A stretch of 44,287 bases of DNA from an uncultured Sphingomonas sp. (GTDB lineage: Bacteria > Pseudomonadota > Alphaproteobacteria > Sphingomonadales > Sphingomonadaceae). A program made the translations under genes and the position numbers. This document shows positions 35,668-44,287 of the stretch, in pieces. Location of the stretch: contig NZ_CALMAW010000001.1 in NCBI RefSeq assembly GCF_937859915.1, forward strand, positions 1 through 44,287, given 5' to 3'. The notes under the pieces were generated by a model. The model saw nothing but the letters and a program-made list of their open reading frames with translations, was not told the DNA's origin and did not search any database. Every line of letters begins with the position of its first letter. Position 1 is the stretch's first letter.

Positions 35668-37929
35668 ATGCGTATTTCGCGACATGGGCTGATTGCAGCC
35701 GCTGCTACCGGCGCGCTTGCAATCGGGCTCGCCAGTTCGGCCGTGGCGCAGGATACGACCCATTCCGATGCCGTCGTTCCGGCCGGCGGCCAGGCCGACA
35801 TTGTCGTCACCGCGACCAAGCGCAACGAGAGCATCATGCAGATCGCCGCGCCGATCAGCGCCGTCTCGGGCGATCAGTTGGCCCGGATGAACGCGAACAG
35901 CCTGGAGGATTACATCACCCGCCTGCCCGGTGTGGTGTTCAACGACTATCAGCCGGGCGTTTCCGAGGTCGTGATCCGCGGCATCGGCGCGACCACCTAT
36001 CACGAGCAGGGCCAGACCACCGTCGGCTATTATCTCAACGAGTTCGACATCGAGGAGCCCAATTTCCCGATCGCGATTCCCGACATCGACACCTTCGATC
36101 TCGATCGCGTCGAGGTGCTGCGCGGGCCGCAGGGGACGTTATTCGGTTCCTCGGCGCTGGGCGGCTTGATCAACTACGTCGCCAAGACCGCGGACGCCTC
36201 CAAATTCGATCTCGCCGGCGAAGGCCTGGTCGGCTCGACCAAGAATGCCAGCGGGCAGCTCAACTATGCCGGCAAGGCGATGGTCAACATCCCGATCATC
36301 CAAGACAAGCTTGCGGTGCGCGTGATGGCGCTGCAGCGTTTCGACGCGGGCTATATCGACAATGTCGGCCTGACGCCGGAGAAGAAGGCGACGAACGACT
36401 TCCGCACGCGCGCGGTCCGCGGCTCGGTCGTCTTCACGCCGTTCGAGGGCACCAAGATCACTTATCTCGGCGCCTATCAGGACACCAAGCTCGACGATCA
36501 GACCTATATTTCCTACGACCGCACCTATCAGCGCTCGACCGGCATCGAGGAGCCGCAGAATACGAGCTTCTTCCTCAACAGCCTGCGGCTCGACCAGGAC
36601 GTCTCGGATTTTGCGACGCTGAGCGTGCTGGGTTCGGTCGACAAGAAGACCAACTTCACGCGCTTCACCGATCCCTATGGCTATGTCACCGGCGTCGTCG
36701 CCGGCCCCAATGTTGCGTTCGACGACACCCATGCGCACGCCAACATCAAGACGATCGAGGCGCGGCTCGCCTCCAAGGACAATGACGGGCCGTTCCGCTG
36801 GCTGGTCGGCAGCAGCTACATCCGCTCGACCAAATATTCCTTCGACCAGATGTACGCCCCGGGCGCCGATGCCTTCATCAGCGCCAATCCGGGCGACTTC
36901 GCTTATTCGAGCAATGTGCTCGCACCCAATAACCGCATTTACGGCTATCTGACCAACACGCTGAACACCGACTTCGGCGTCTTCGGCGAAGCGACGTGGA
37001 AGCCGGTGCAGGGGCTCGAACTCACCGCCGGCGGCCGCTATTACCGGACGCGCGCTGAGGGCGATGTCGACAACCTCGCAGGCTATGTGAGTGGCAGCAC
37101 GGTCGATCTTGCCGGCCACGTCAATCAGAAGGAAAGCGGCTTCACGCCGAAGGCGACGATTTCGGTGCGGCCGAACAGCCACATGCTCGCCTATTTCACC
37201 TATTCGCGCGGCTACCGCGTCGGTGGCATCAACCCCAATGCCGGCCTGCTGCCCAGCATCCAGAACAGCTATAAGAGCGACCGCGTCGACAATTACGAGG
37301 TCGGGGTGAAGACGACGCTGTGGAACGGCGCCCTGACCCTCGATGCCGACATCTTCGACATGGTGTGGAAGAACATCCAGGCGCGCGAGTTCGGCCCGGC
37401 ACCGGAATATTATTCCTATGTCGAGAATGCGGGCTCGGCCGACGTCACCGGCGTCGAGATCGCGGCGACGATCCGGCCGACGCGGCAGCTCTCGCTCAGC
37501 ACCAGCATCACCTATGAAGATGCCAAGCTGACCTCGATCCTGCCTTATGCCTTCGCCGCCAACGGCGTCGGCTATTACCCCGGCACCACCCTGCCCGGCT
37601 CGTCGAAATGGTCGATCTCGAACAATATCGATTATTCGCTCGACAACCTGCCGCTCAAGCCGACTCTGCAGCTGGCGCATCGTTATCTGTCGCAGGCGCC
37701 CGTCGCCTTCTACACGTCGCTCGACACGCCTTTCTACCGCGGCCGGTACAACATCTTCGACGCCCGCGTGTCTGTCACGCCGCGCGAGCATCTCCGCCTC
37801 ACCGGCTTCATCGACAATCTGACCAACAAATATGGCATCTTGAGCGGGCCCTTCTCAGCCCAGACGACGCCGGCCTATTCGATCATCCGGCCGCGCACCT
37901 TCGGTCTGCGGGTCGATTGGAGCATCTGA
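35668..37929 (+). CDS. TonB-dependent outer-membrane receptor
   Basis: A 753-aa receptor. The signal peptide runs to about residue 27 (SSAVAQ), followed by a TonB-box-like DIVVTATKR (~44-52), the plug domain (LEDYITRLPGVVF, VIRGIGATTYHEQG, VEVLRGPQGTLFGSSALGGLINYV) and a beta-barrel with a C-terminal RPRTFGLRVDWSI. There is no N-terminal secretin/STN signalling domain, so it is a transporter without FecR-type signalling. No sigma/anti-sigma pair is nearby. The stop overlaps the S9 peptidase ATG by one base (TGATG), so the two are translationally coupled, suggesting a peptide or peptide-like ligand. The 279 bp upstream, shared with the divergent amidohydrolase, has no gene. Confidence 0.93.
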   Translation: MRISRHGLIAAAATGALAIGLASSAVAQDTTHSDAVVPAGGQADIVVTATKRNESIMQIAAPISAVSGDQLARMNANSLEDYITRLPGVVFNDYQPGVSEVVIRGIGATTYHEQGQTTVGYYLNEFDIEEPNFPIAIPDIDTFDLDRVEVLRGPQGTLFGSSALGGLINYVAKTADASKFDLAGEGLVGSTKNASGQLNYAGKAMVNIPIIQDKLAVRVMALQRFDAGYIDNVGLTPEKKATNDFRTRAVRGSVVFTPFEGTKITYLGAYQDTKLDDQTYISYDRTYQRSTGIEEPQNTSFFLNSLRLDQDVSDFATLSVLGSVDKKTNFTRFTDPYGYVTGVVAGPNVAFDDTHAHANIKTIEARLASKDNDGPFRWLVGSSYIRSTKYSFDQMYAPGADAFISANPGDFAYSSNVLAPNNRIYGYLTNTLNTDFGVFGEATWKPVQGLELTAGGRYYRTRAEGDVDNLAGYVSGSTVDLAGHVNQKESGFTPKATISVRPNSHMLAYFTYSRGYRVGGINPNAGLLPSIQNSYKSDRVDNYEVGVKTTLWNGALTLDADIFDMVWKNIQAREFGPAPEYYSYVENAGSADVTGVEIAATIRPTRQLSLSTSITYEDAKLTSILPYAFAANGVGYYPGTTLPGSSKWSISNNIDYSLDNLPLKPTLQLAHRYLSQAPVAFYTSLDTPFYRGRYNIFDARVSVTPREHLRLTGFIDNLTNKYGILSGPFSAQTTPAYSIIRPRTFGLRVDWSI

Positions 37930-40010
37930 TGAAGGCTTTCCTGCTCGCGGCCGCCGCCACGATCATCATCGCGGCGGCGCCGCAGCCGGAAACACCTGTC
38001 GCACCGAGTGCCGATCTCGGCGGGCCGATCGCGCCCGCCGACATCATGAAGCTGCATGACATGCGCGAAGCAGAGATGTCGCCCGACGGCAAGACGATCC
38101 TGTTCACCGTTCAGCAGCAGATCTCGACCTTCGCGCCCGAACATTCGACGATCTGGTCGGTGCCGTCCGACGGCCATGCGCCGGCGCGCCGGTTCATCGT
38201 CAGCGCGGGTGCCGACGACAATCCGCGCTGGTCGCCAGACGGTCAGTGGATCGCCTTCCTCTCCAACCGCAAGAACCCGCTGTCGGGCGGCGCCGACACC
38301 GGCTTCGAGTTCAAGGCGGATACCGCCTCGCAGCCCGGCAAACCGAGCGAGGCAACGCCACCGGCCGAGACCGAAGCCGCCGGCGAACCCTCGCGTCAGG
38401 TCTGGCTGATGTCCGTCGCCGGCGGCGAGGCGATCCCGCTGACGGCGCTGCCCGGAGACGTCGGCGACATCGCCTGGTCGCCCGACGGCACGCGCATCGC
38501 CTTTCTCAGCGCGGATCCGCCGACCGCGAAGGAGAAGGCCGACAAGGCTGCCAAGCGCGACTGGGTCGAGGTCGACAAACCGCTCCATTTCACGCGGCTG
38601 TGGATCCTCGATCTCGCCAACCACAGCGCGCGCCGGATCTCGTCCGATGGCGTCAACATCGGCGCGATGGACTGGTCGCCCGACGGCAAGCGGTTGGCGG
38701 TCACCGTCACCGACAGCACCCGCATCAACGACTCCTTCTCTCATGCCAAGCTCGAGCTTCTCGACGCTGCCACCGGCACGCTGGGCGCGCCGCTGTACGA
38801 TCATGTCGCGGGCAGTCCGAAATGGTCGCCCGACGGTCGCTCGCTGCTCGTCACCGAGATACTGACGCCGGGCTTCATCGGCATCGGCGTGCGGACGATC
38901 GACATCGCGACGGGCCGCATAACCAAGCTCGCAGACACCTATCCCGGCGAACTTACCCAGGCCGCCTGGGCGCCGAACAGCCGCTCGATCCTCGCCCTGT
39001 CGTTCGAGCAGACCCGCTCAAAACTGGTGCGCATCGATCCGCATGACGGCCGCGTGACGCCGATCGTCGCGCTCGACGGCGAGGCGTCGAACGTGACCGC
39101 CAGCCACGACGGCAAGCATCTGGCGGTCGCGCTCTCCAGTCCGGATCGTCCGGCCGACGTGTGGACGGTAACCGGGAACACGGCGAAGGCGGTGACGCGG
39201 ATCAATCCGCAGGTCGCCGGCTGGACGCTCGGCAAGGTCGAGCAAGTCGCCTGGAAGAACAGCAGGGACGGCCAGACCGTCTACGGCGTGCTGGTGACGC
39301 CGCCGGGCTACGTGCCCGGCACGCCGACCAAGATGGTCGTGCAGGGCCATGGTGGTCCCGAATGGGCATGGTGGTCGGGCTGGCTTGGCAGCTGGCACGA
39401 ATGGGCACAGATGCTGGCGACGCACGGCTATGTCGTCTTCCTCCCCAATCCACGAGGCTCGGACGGTCAGGGCACCGCCTTCGCGCGTGCCGTCGGCCAC
39501 GACTGGGGCGGGATGGACTATCAGGATGTCGTCGACGGGATCGACATGCTGGTCGCAAAGAAGATTGCCGACCCCGCGCGGCTTGGCATCGGCGGCTGGA
39601 GCTATGGCGGGTTCCTCGCCGCCTGGGCGGTGACGCACGACCACCGATTCAAGGCGGCGGTGGTCGGCGCCGGGCCGACCGACATGACCGCGATGGCACG
39701 GATCACCGACACGCCCGACTTCCCGCTCGGCTATTTCGGGGCGGTCGAGGATCATCTCGCCGATCTCGACCGGACCAGTTCGGTGCGCGCGCTCGACGCT
39801 GGTGTCACGACGCCGGTGCTCGTGCTGCACGGCGAGCAGGATCCGCGGGTGCCCCCGACGCTGGGCCTCGAATTCTATCGCGGCCTCAAGATGCTCGGCA
39901 AGGAGGCCGAGATGATCCGTTATCCGCGCGAGCCGCACTGGTTCCACGAACCGGCGCACCAGGAGGACGTGCAGCGACGCGTTCTGAATTGGTTCGACTC
40001 CCACCTTTAA
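37929..40010 (+). CDS. S9-family prolyl oligopeptidase, exported
   Basis: A 693-aa serine peptidase of clan SC, family S9 (acylaminoacyl peptidase/dipeptidyl peptidase group). An N-terminal signal (FLLAAAATIIIAAAP) is followed by a beta-propeller with WSPDG repeats (NPRWSPDGQWIAFLS, DIAWSPDGTRIAFLS, AMDWSPDGKRLAV, SPKWSPDGRSLLV) to about residue 420. The catalytic domain then has VQGHGGPEW, FLPNPRGSDGQG, the nucleophile in GGWSYGGFLAAW (Ser558), the acid in HGEQDPRVP (Asp638) and the histidine in EPHWFHEP (about His670). The ATG at 37929 overlaps the receptor stop. It likely cleaves peptides in the periplasm. Sphingomonad lasso-peptide isopeptidases belong to the same family and also sit beside receptors, but no lasso synthesis genes are seen here. 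Confidence 0.92.
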   Translation: MKAFLLAAAATIIIAAAPQPETPVAPSADLGGPIAPADIMKLHDMREAEMSPDGKTILFTVQQQISTFAPEHSTIWSVPSDGHAPARRFIVSAGADDNPRWSPDGQWIAFLSNRKNPLSGGADTGFEFKADTASQPGKPSEATPPAETEAAGEPSRQVWLMSVAGGEAIPLTALPGDVGDIAWSPDGTRIAFLSADPPTAKEKADKAAKRDWVEVDKPLHFTRLWILDLANHSARRISSDGVNIGAMDWSPDGKRLAVTVTDSTRINDSFSHAKLELLDAATGTLGAPLYDHVAGSPKWSPDGRSLLVTEILTPGFIGIGVRTIDIATGRITKLADTYPGELTQAAWAPNSRSILALSFEQTRSKLVRIDPHDGRVTPIVALDGEASNVTASHDGKHLAVALSSPDRPADVWTVTGNTAKAVTRINPQVAGWTLGKVEQVAWKNSRDGQTVYGVLVTPPGYVPGTPTKMVVQGHGGPEWAWWSGWLGSWHEWAQMLATHGYVVFLPNPRGSDGQGTAFARAVGHDWGGMDYQDVVDGIDMLVAKKIADPARLGIGGWSYGGFLAAWAVTHDHRFKAAVVGAGPTDMTAMARITDTPDFPLGYFGAVEDHLADLDRTSSVRALDAGVTTPVLVLHGEQDPRVPPTLGLEFYRGLKMLGKEAEMIRYPREPHWFHEPAHQEDVQRRVLNWFDSHL

Positions 40011-40390
40011 ACTGCGCCGCGCCGCCGACCGTGTGCCTGACATCACTTGTGATATTTGCGTCTCACTTCCGCCGCGGTACGAATGAACGGACGGCGGCTT
40101 TTGCCAAGGATGCTGTGCAGGTTTACATTTAGTCGCTTTGCCATCCGCACACCACCACGGCGTGCGAACGACCGGATCGGGCATTAGCTGACCTTCAAGC
40201 GCTGTGGGCAGAATGGCTAGAACTGGTCGACAGCCGCCTCCGCTCGGCCGCGGCGAAGACCCACATAGAGACACTCAATGGCAGCGAACGGCTTCCCGGA
40301 ACCCGACCTCCATTCAGGTTATCGGAAAGGTCAGCCGTCAGGTTGGATCCGTCGCTTGATAAGCTCTTAGGCTTGTCCTGTGACGGCTAT
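40011..40390. other. Gene-free stretch between convergent S9 and M3 peptidase genes
   Basis: About 380 bases with no convincing gene. A 34-codon frame at 40083-40187 is Arg-rich and lacks a clear ribosome site. No strong hairpin, repeat arm or transposon end stands out. Confidence 0.5.
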
Positions 40391-42493
40391 TCACTTCGAC
40401 GTCGGCATGAGCCCGCGATCCTGGAGCATTGGGCCGATATCAGGATCCTTGCCGTAAAAGCTGCGGAAAATCGTATCGTAATCCTCCGCGTGCCCGCGAG
40501 ACAGCACGAGCGCGCGGAAACGATCGCCATTGGCGCGCGTCAGCCCGCCATGCGCTGTGAACCACGCAAACGCATCATTCTCGAGCATCTGCGTCCAAAG
40601 ATAGCCGTAGTAACCGGCGGCATAGCCGCCCGACCAGATGTGCTGAAAATAGCTGCTGCGATAACGCGGCGGCACATCGGTCACATCGAGGCCCGTTTTC
40701 GCCAATGCTGCGGCCTCGAACAGGTCGACGTCCTGCTTCGGCGCGGAAGCCGGCAGCGCATGCCACTGCATGTCGAGTTCGGCCGCGGCAATAAGCTCGC
40801 CCAGCGCATAGCCCTGGTTGAATTTGGCCGCCTGCTTGATCTTGTCGACGAGCGCCGGCGGCATCGGTGCACCTGTTTTATAGTTCACCGCGTAGTTCGC
40901 GAACACCTTGGGATCGAGCGCCCAATGCTCGTTGAACTGCGATGGAAATTCCACGAAGTCGCGCGCCGAGGCGCCGAGCGAGGGGTAAGCCAGCTGGCCG
41001 AAGAAGCCGTGTAGCGCATGGCCGAATTCGTGAAACATCGTCGTCACGTCGTCGAAGCTTATGAGCGCGGGTTGCCCCGGGGCGGGCTTGGGCAGGTTGG
41101 CGACATTGTAGATCACCGCGCTCGTGCCAAGCAAACCAGACTCATTCACGAAGCTGCTGTTCCAGGCGCCGCCCTGCTTGTTGTCGCGCTTGAAATAGTC
41201 GCAATACCAGAGCGCCAGATGCTTGCCGTCGTGGTCGAAGACCTCGAAGACGCGCACGTCCGGATTATAGACCGGAATGTCGTGGCGTTCCTTGAAGGTC
41301 AGGCCGTAAAGCTGGTTGGCGGCGAAGAACACGCCCTTCTGCAGCACCGCGTCGATCTCGAAATAGGGCTTCACCTCGTTCTCGTCGAGGTCGAACCTGG
41401 CCTTGCGAACCTGTTCTGCGTAGCGATCCCAATCCCAAGGCTTCACCGTGAAGTTGCCGCCCTGCTGCTTGATCACCGCGTCGATCTCCGCAGCCTCCTT
41501 GTGTTGCTGTGCGGTGGTCGCCGGGATAAGCTTCGCCATGAACACCTCCGCGGTCTGCGGCGTCTTGGCCATCTGGTCCTCGAGCACGTAGCTCGCCCAG
41601 TCATGGAAGCCGAGCAAAGCCGCCTTCCGGGCGCGAAGCTGCGCAATGCTCGCGGCGATATCGCGCGTGTCGTTGGCATCGCCCTTCTCGCTGCGCGTCC
41701 AGCTCTGCTGGAACAACTGCTCCCGGACTGCTCGATCGGACAGCGACTGAAGCGCCGGCTGTTGCGTCGTGTTCTGGAGCGGCACTACCCATTTGCCGTC
41801 GAGCCCGCGCGCCTTCGCCGCCTGCGCCGCGGCGGCGATCCCACCCTCGCTCAGACCATCGAGTGCCTTCGGGGCATCGACGACGAGCGCACCCGCCTTG
41901 GTGCCCGCGAGGAGCTTTTGGACAAACGCGGTCTGCAGCGTCGAAAGCTGCGCGTTCAGGTCGCGCAGCTTCGCCTTCTCGGCATCCGACAGTTGCGCGC
42001 CGGCACGGATAAAGCGCTGGTACGTGATCGTCAGCGCCTGGAGCTGATCGGGATTAAGGCCGAGGCGCGCACGGTTCTGGTACAAGGTGTGGACGCGCGC
42101 GAAAAGCTTCGCGTCGAGATAAATCGCGTCATTATGGGCAGCGAGCTTGGTGGCCTCGGCCTTCTGCACCGCCTGGCGCGCGGGATTGGTGTCGGCCTGA
42201 TTGACCGCGCCAAACGCCGCCGATACGCGTCGCAGCATCATGCCCGAGCGCTCCATCCCAACGATGGTGTTGTCGAAAGTCGGTGCGGCAGCAGTGTCGG
42301 CGATCACGCGCATTTCATCGAGCTGCTGTGCCATACCTTGATCGAAGCCCGGCTGGTAATCCGCATCGGTAATCCGGTCGAAAGGCGGCGCTTGGAAGGG
42401 CAGTGTACTGGGCTGGGCAAAGGGATTGTCAGCGGCCAGCGCCGGGGTGCCAGACAGGGTGCTGCAGGTCAGCAAGAAAGCGAGGCGCTTCAT
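40391..42493 (-). CDS. dcp: M3-family metallopeptidase (peptidyl-dipeptidase Dcp type), exported
   Basis: A 700-aa zinc peptidase of family M3. A signal peptide (MKRLAFLLTCSTLSGTPALA) precedes the mature start. The helical N-terminal half contains FDNTIVGMERSG and the catalytic half contains VFEVFDHDGKHLALWYCDYF, the zinc motif HEFGHALHG (residues 488-496, His488 and His492 with Glu489), and the third-ligand region FPSQFNEHWA. YRSSYFQHIWSGGYAAGYYGYLW near the end is a strong Dcp/oligopeptidase A feature. Three adjacent ATG codons are possible; I prefer 42493, placed seven bases after GGAG. It is divergent from the M20 peptidase gene, and both would trim peptides to dipeptides and amino acids in the periplasm. 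Confidence 0.93.
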   Translation of the reverse strand: MKRLAFLLTCSTLSGTPALAADNPFAQPSTLPFQAPPFDRITDADYQPGFDQGMAQQLDEMRVIADTAAAPTFDNTIVGMERSGMMLRRVSAAFGAVNQADTNPARQAVQKAEATKLAAHNDAIYLDAKLFARVHTLYQNRARLGLNPDQLQALTITYQRFIRAGAQLSDAEKAKLRDLNAQLSTLQTAFVQKLLAGTKAGALVVDAPKALDGLSEGGIAAAAQAAKARGLDGKWVVPLQNTTQQPALQSLSDRAVREQLFQQSWTRSEKGDANDTRDIAASIAQLRARKAALLGFHDWASYVLEDQMAKTPQTAEVFMAKLIPATTAQQHKEAAEIDAVIKQQGGNFTVKPWDWDRYAEQVRKARFDLDENEVKPYFEIDAVLQKGVFFAANQLYGLTFKERHDIPVYNPDVRVFEVFDHDGKHLALWYCDYFKRDNKQGGAWNSSFVNESGLLGTSAVIYNVANLPKPAPGQPALISFDDVTTMFHEFGHALHGFFGQLAYPSLGASARDFVEFPSQFNEHWALDPKVFANYAVNYKTGAPMPPALVDKIKQAAKFNQGYALGELIAAAELDMQWHALPASAPKQDVDLFEAAALAKTGLDVTDVPPRYRSSYFQHIWSGGYAAGYYGYLWTQMLENDAFAWFTAHGGLTRANGDRFRALVLSRGHAEDYDTIFRSFYGKDPDIGPMLQDRGLMPTSK

Positions 42494-42695
42494 CATCATA
42501 CTCCAGCGATGCGAGACTCGCCAACGGGCACCTCGGTGCGGGCGATCTAACGGTCCGATGGGTCGCCGCACAAGCGCTACGCCATTTCGTCGGGCGCCAC
42601 GCTACCCGGATCGTCTCGAAAGGATCGACGTGCAATGATTGGACTATAGCGCAAATTGCGCTCTACGCCGTTACATGCAGCAAGGAGATTGTTTG

Positions 42696-44084
42696 ATGCA
42701 CGTCGCGATGGCAATGGCGTTGACAATCGCGTCCACGGCGGGAGCACAGGCAGAGATGGTCGCGCACCCTCGGGCCGAAACACAGGCCCTCGATCTCGCA
42801 AAACAGGCTATCGCGCTGCGATCTGTTCGCGGGCCGGGCAATCAGACGCCGCAGGTCGCCGCCCTCTACAAGTCCGCGCTCGTCGCCGGCGACTTTTCCG
42901 ATGCCGACGTAACCATCACGCCGGTCGACGACACCGCCTATCTGATCGCGCGCTGGCGCGGCAGTGATCCGTCGCTCAAGCCGCTGGTAATCTCCGGTCA
43001 TATGGACGTCGTCGAAGCCAAGCCGGCCGATTGGCAACGCGATCCCTTCACCCCGGTGGTCGAGAATGGCTATCTGTTTGGCCGCGGCGCCACCGATATG
43101 AAGCTGGACGGGACGCTCGCCATTGCCTCGCTGATCGAGCTCAGGCGAGAGGGGTACAAGCCGCGGCGCGATATCGTCATCGAATTTTCGGGGGACGAGG
43201 AGACGGCGATGAAGACCGGAGCGATCATCGCGGGCAAGCTGGCCGATGCCGACCTCGTGCTGAACATCGACGGCGGCGGCGGGCAATTGGACGAAGCGAC
43301 GGGTAAACCCGCTTTCTTCACCTGGTCGGGGGCCGAGAAGACCTATGCCGACTTCCGGCTGACCGTCACCAACCCAGGCGGTCACTCCTCCGAACCACGC
43401 GCGGTCAACGCGATCGACGAACTGGCGGCCGCATTGCTGCGGATCAAGGCGCATCCCTTCAAGCCGGAGCTCAGCCCGCTAACGCGGATTTCGCTCGCGC
43501 AGGAGGCGCGGTTCGAGGATCCGCAAACAAGCGCTGCGCTGCGCGCCTTCGTAGCCGACCCAGCCGACGCAAAGGCCATCGCGACGCTTACCGCGAATCC
43601 GGCGACCGTCGGCAAGATCGGCACGACCTGCGTCGTCACCCTGATCAGCGGTGGCCATGCAGAGAATGCCTTGCCGCAGCGGGCGACCGCCAACATCAAC
43701 TGCCGGATCTTTCCGGGCCACGCGCCGTCCGCGATCATAGCTGAGCTTCAAGCCGCCGCCGCCGATCCCGCAATCGCGTTTGCGGACGTCACCGAAGGCT
43801 CGGTACCGAACGACGCCTCGCCGCTCAGGTCCGACTTTACGGCCGCGGTCGAGACGGCCATCCATCAGGTCTATCCGGGCGTCCCGGTCTTCCCAACCCA
43901 ATCCTCCGGGGCCAGCGATAGCATGTGGTTCCGCTATCATCATGTGCCGAGTTATGGCGCGAGCCCGGTGTTCATCAAGGCGTCGGAAGATTTCAGCCAT
44001 GGGCTCAACGAGCGCACCCCGTTGTTCAACCTGCGGCCGGCGATCACCTATTATCTGTCACTAATTCCTGCGCTGTCGAAATAG
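42696..44084 (+). CDS. M20-family metallopeptidase, exported
   Basis: A 462-aa co-catalytic zinc peptidase of family M20 (carboxypeptidase/dipeptidase group). The start at 42696 has AAGGAG eight bases upstream and gives a short signal peptide ending near AGAQA. Metal and catalytic residues are in ISGHMDVVEA (His102, Asp104), FGRGATDMKLDG, and EFSGDEETA (Glu168, Glu169), with a last ligand in FIKASEDFSHGLNE (His). The dimerisation domain includes NPGGHSSEPRAVNAID. It would hydrolyse peptides or N-acyl amino acids outside the cytoplasm, completing the peptide-use block with the S9 and M3 enzymes. Confidence 0.92.
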   Translation: MHVAMAMALTIASTAGAQAEMVAHPRAETQALDLAKQAIALRSVRGPGNQTPQVAALYKSALVAGDFSDADVTITPVDDTAYLIARWRGSDPSLKPLVISGHMDVVEAKPADWQRDPFTPVVENGYLFGRGATDMKLDGTLAIASLIELRREGYKPRRDIVIEFSGDEETAMKTGAIIAGKLADADLVLNIDGGGGQLDEATGKPAFFTWSGAEKTYADFRLTVTNPGGHSSEPRAVNAIDELAAALLRIKAHPFKPELSPLTRISLAQEARFEDPQTSAALRAFVADPADAKAIATLTANPATVGKIGTTCVVTLISGGHAENALPQRATANINCRIFPGHAPSAIIAELQAAAADPAIAFADVTEGSVPNDASPLRSDFTAAVETAIHQVYPGVPVFPTQSSGASDSMWFRYHHVPSYGASPVFIKASEDFSHGLNERTPLFNLRPAITYYLSLIPALSK

Positions 44085-44287
44085 CTAACGCTCTTAATAT
44101 AAATAGGCTGTGCGCGGTGTCTTCGGGGCCAGTGCAGACACGGCGTGTCCATCGTACGAAAACCTCGGAAACGGCCGCAGCTGCTGCGGTCTCCGCGGGA
44201 CGCTTTGCGGCGGCAAGACCCATTTGCGGTTATCTGAGTGTCTGATCCGAAACCAAGGTGAGTGGTATCAGTGGGTTAGCTTGACAG
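44085..44287. other. Window end without a recognisable gene
   Basis: These 203 bases follow the M20 peptidase stop. I see no gene. A TTGACA lies at 44281-44286 and might be a -35 box for a gene beyond the window. Confidence 0.4.

Noticed and set aside
40083-40187. A 34-aa ribosomal peptide precursor beside the S9 peptidase, as would be expected for a lasso cluster.
   Set aside because: The translation is Arg-rich with no leader-core pattern and no nearby cyclase or protease genes.

Overview
The window is GC-rich (roughly two thirds G+C by eye) and densely coded on both strands. Gene content points to an alphaproteobacterium, most likely a sphingomonad (Sphingomonadales). The signs are a soxBDAG sarcosine oxidase operon, a TonB-dependent receptor coupled to a secreted peptidase, Tat-exported hydrolases, a GDSL autotransporter, a MocR regulator, and intergenic palindromic repeats of the kind common in that order. 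I recognise no rRNA gene, intact tRNA, CRISPR array, intact insertion sequence, integrase or prophage. The taxonomic call is an inference from gene content.

Positions 1-16.8 kb form a catabolic island for choline and related head groups. It holds sarcosine oxidase (soxB end, soxD, soxA, soxG), ethanolamine ammonia-lyase (eutB-eutC), a Tat-exported phosphocholine-type phospholipase C, choline dehydrogenase (betA), betaine aldehyde dehydrogenase (betB), a choline-type ABC importer in which binding protein and permease are one polypeptide (choXW) with its ATPase (choV), and choline sulfatase (betC). Together they would import choline, release it from choline-O-sulfate, oxidise it to glycine betaine, and at the far end convert sarcosine to glycine plus a one-carbon unit. 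The betaine-to-dimethylglycine-to-sarcosine steps are not here and may lie before position 1. A perfect 7-3-7 palindrome lies between the divergent betB and choXW starts and is a good operator candidate. Palindromic repeats occupy the three convergent gene junctions inside the island and the betB-betA gap.

Positions 17-24 kb hold a GDSL esterase autotransporter, a fumarylacetoacetate hydrolase family enzyme, a BrkB/YihY membrane protein, and a two-component pair: a hybrid sensor kinase with receiver and Hpt domains followed by a stand-alone receiver protein.

Positions 24-29 kb look rearranged. A 3'-truncated ENPP-type phosphodiesterase gene runs directly into the C-terminal half of a DUF5690 transporter gene in another frame. 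This is followed by a PhoD alkaline phosphatase, an unrecognised exported protein, a frame-broken gene remnant, and about 600 bp with no convincing gene that includes a tRNA-3'-end-like fragment.

Positions 29-44 kb carry an HSL-family esterase, a PepSY-type membrane protein, a PaiB-like protein divergent from a MocR/GntR regulator, and a peptide or amide utilisation block. That block has a Tat-exported YtcJ-like amidohydrolase, a TonB-dependent receptor translationally coupled to an S9 peptidase, an M3 metallopeptidase and an M20 peptidase, all with export signals. The most interesting leads are the binding protein-permease fusion, the betB/choXW palindrome, the ENPP/DUF5690 junction and the receptor-S9 pair.
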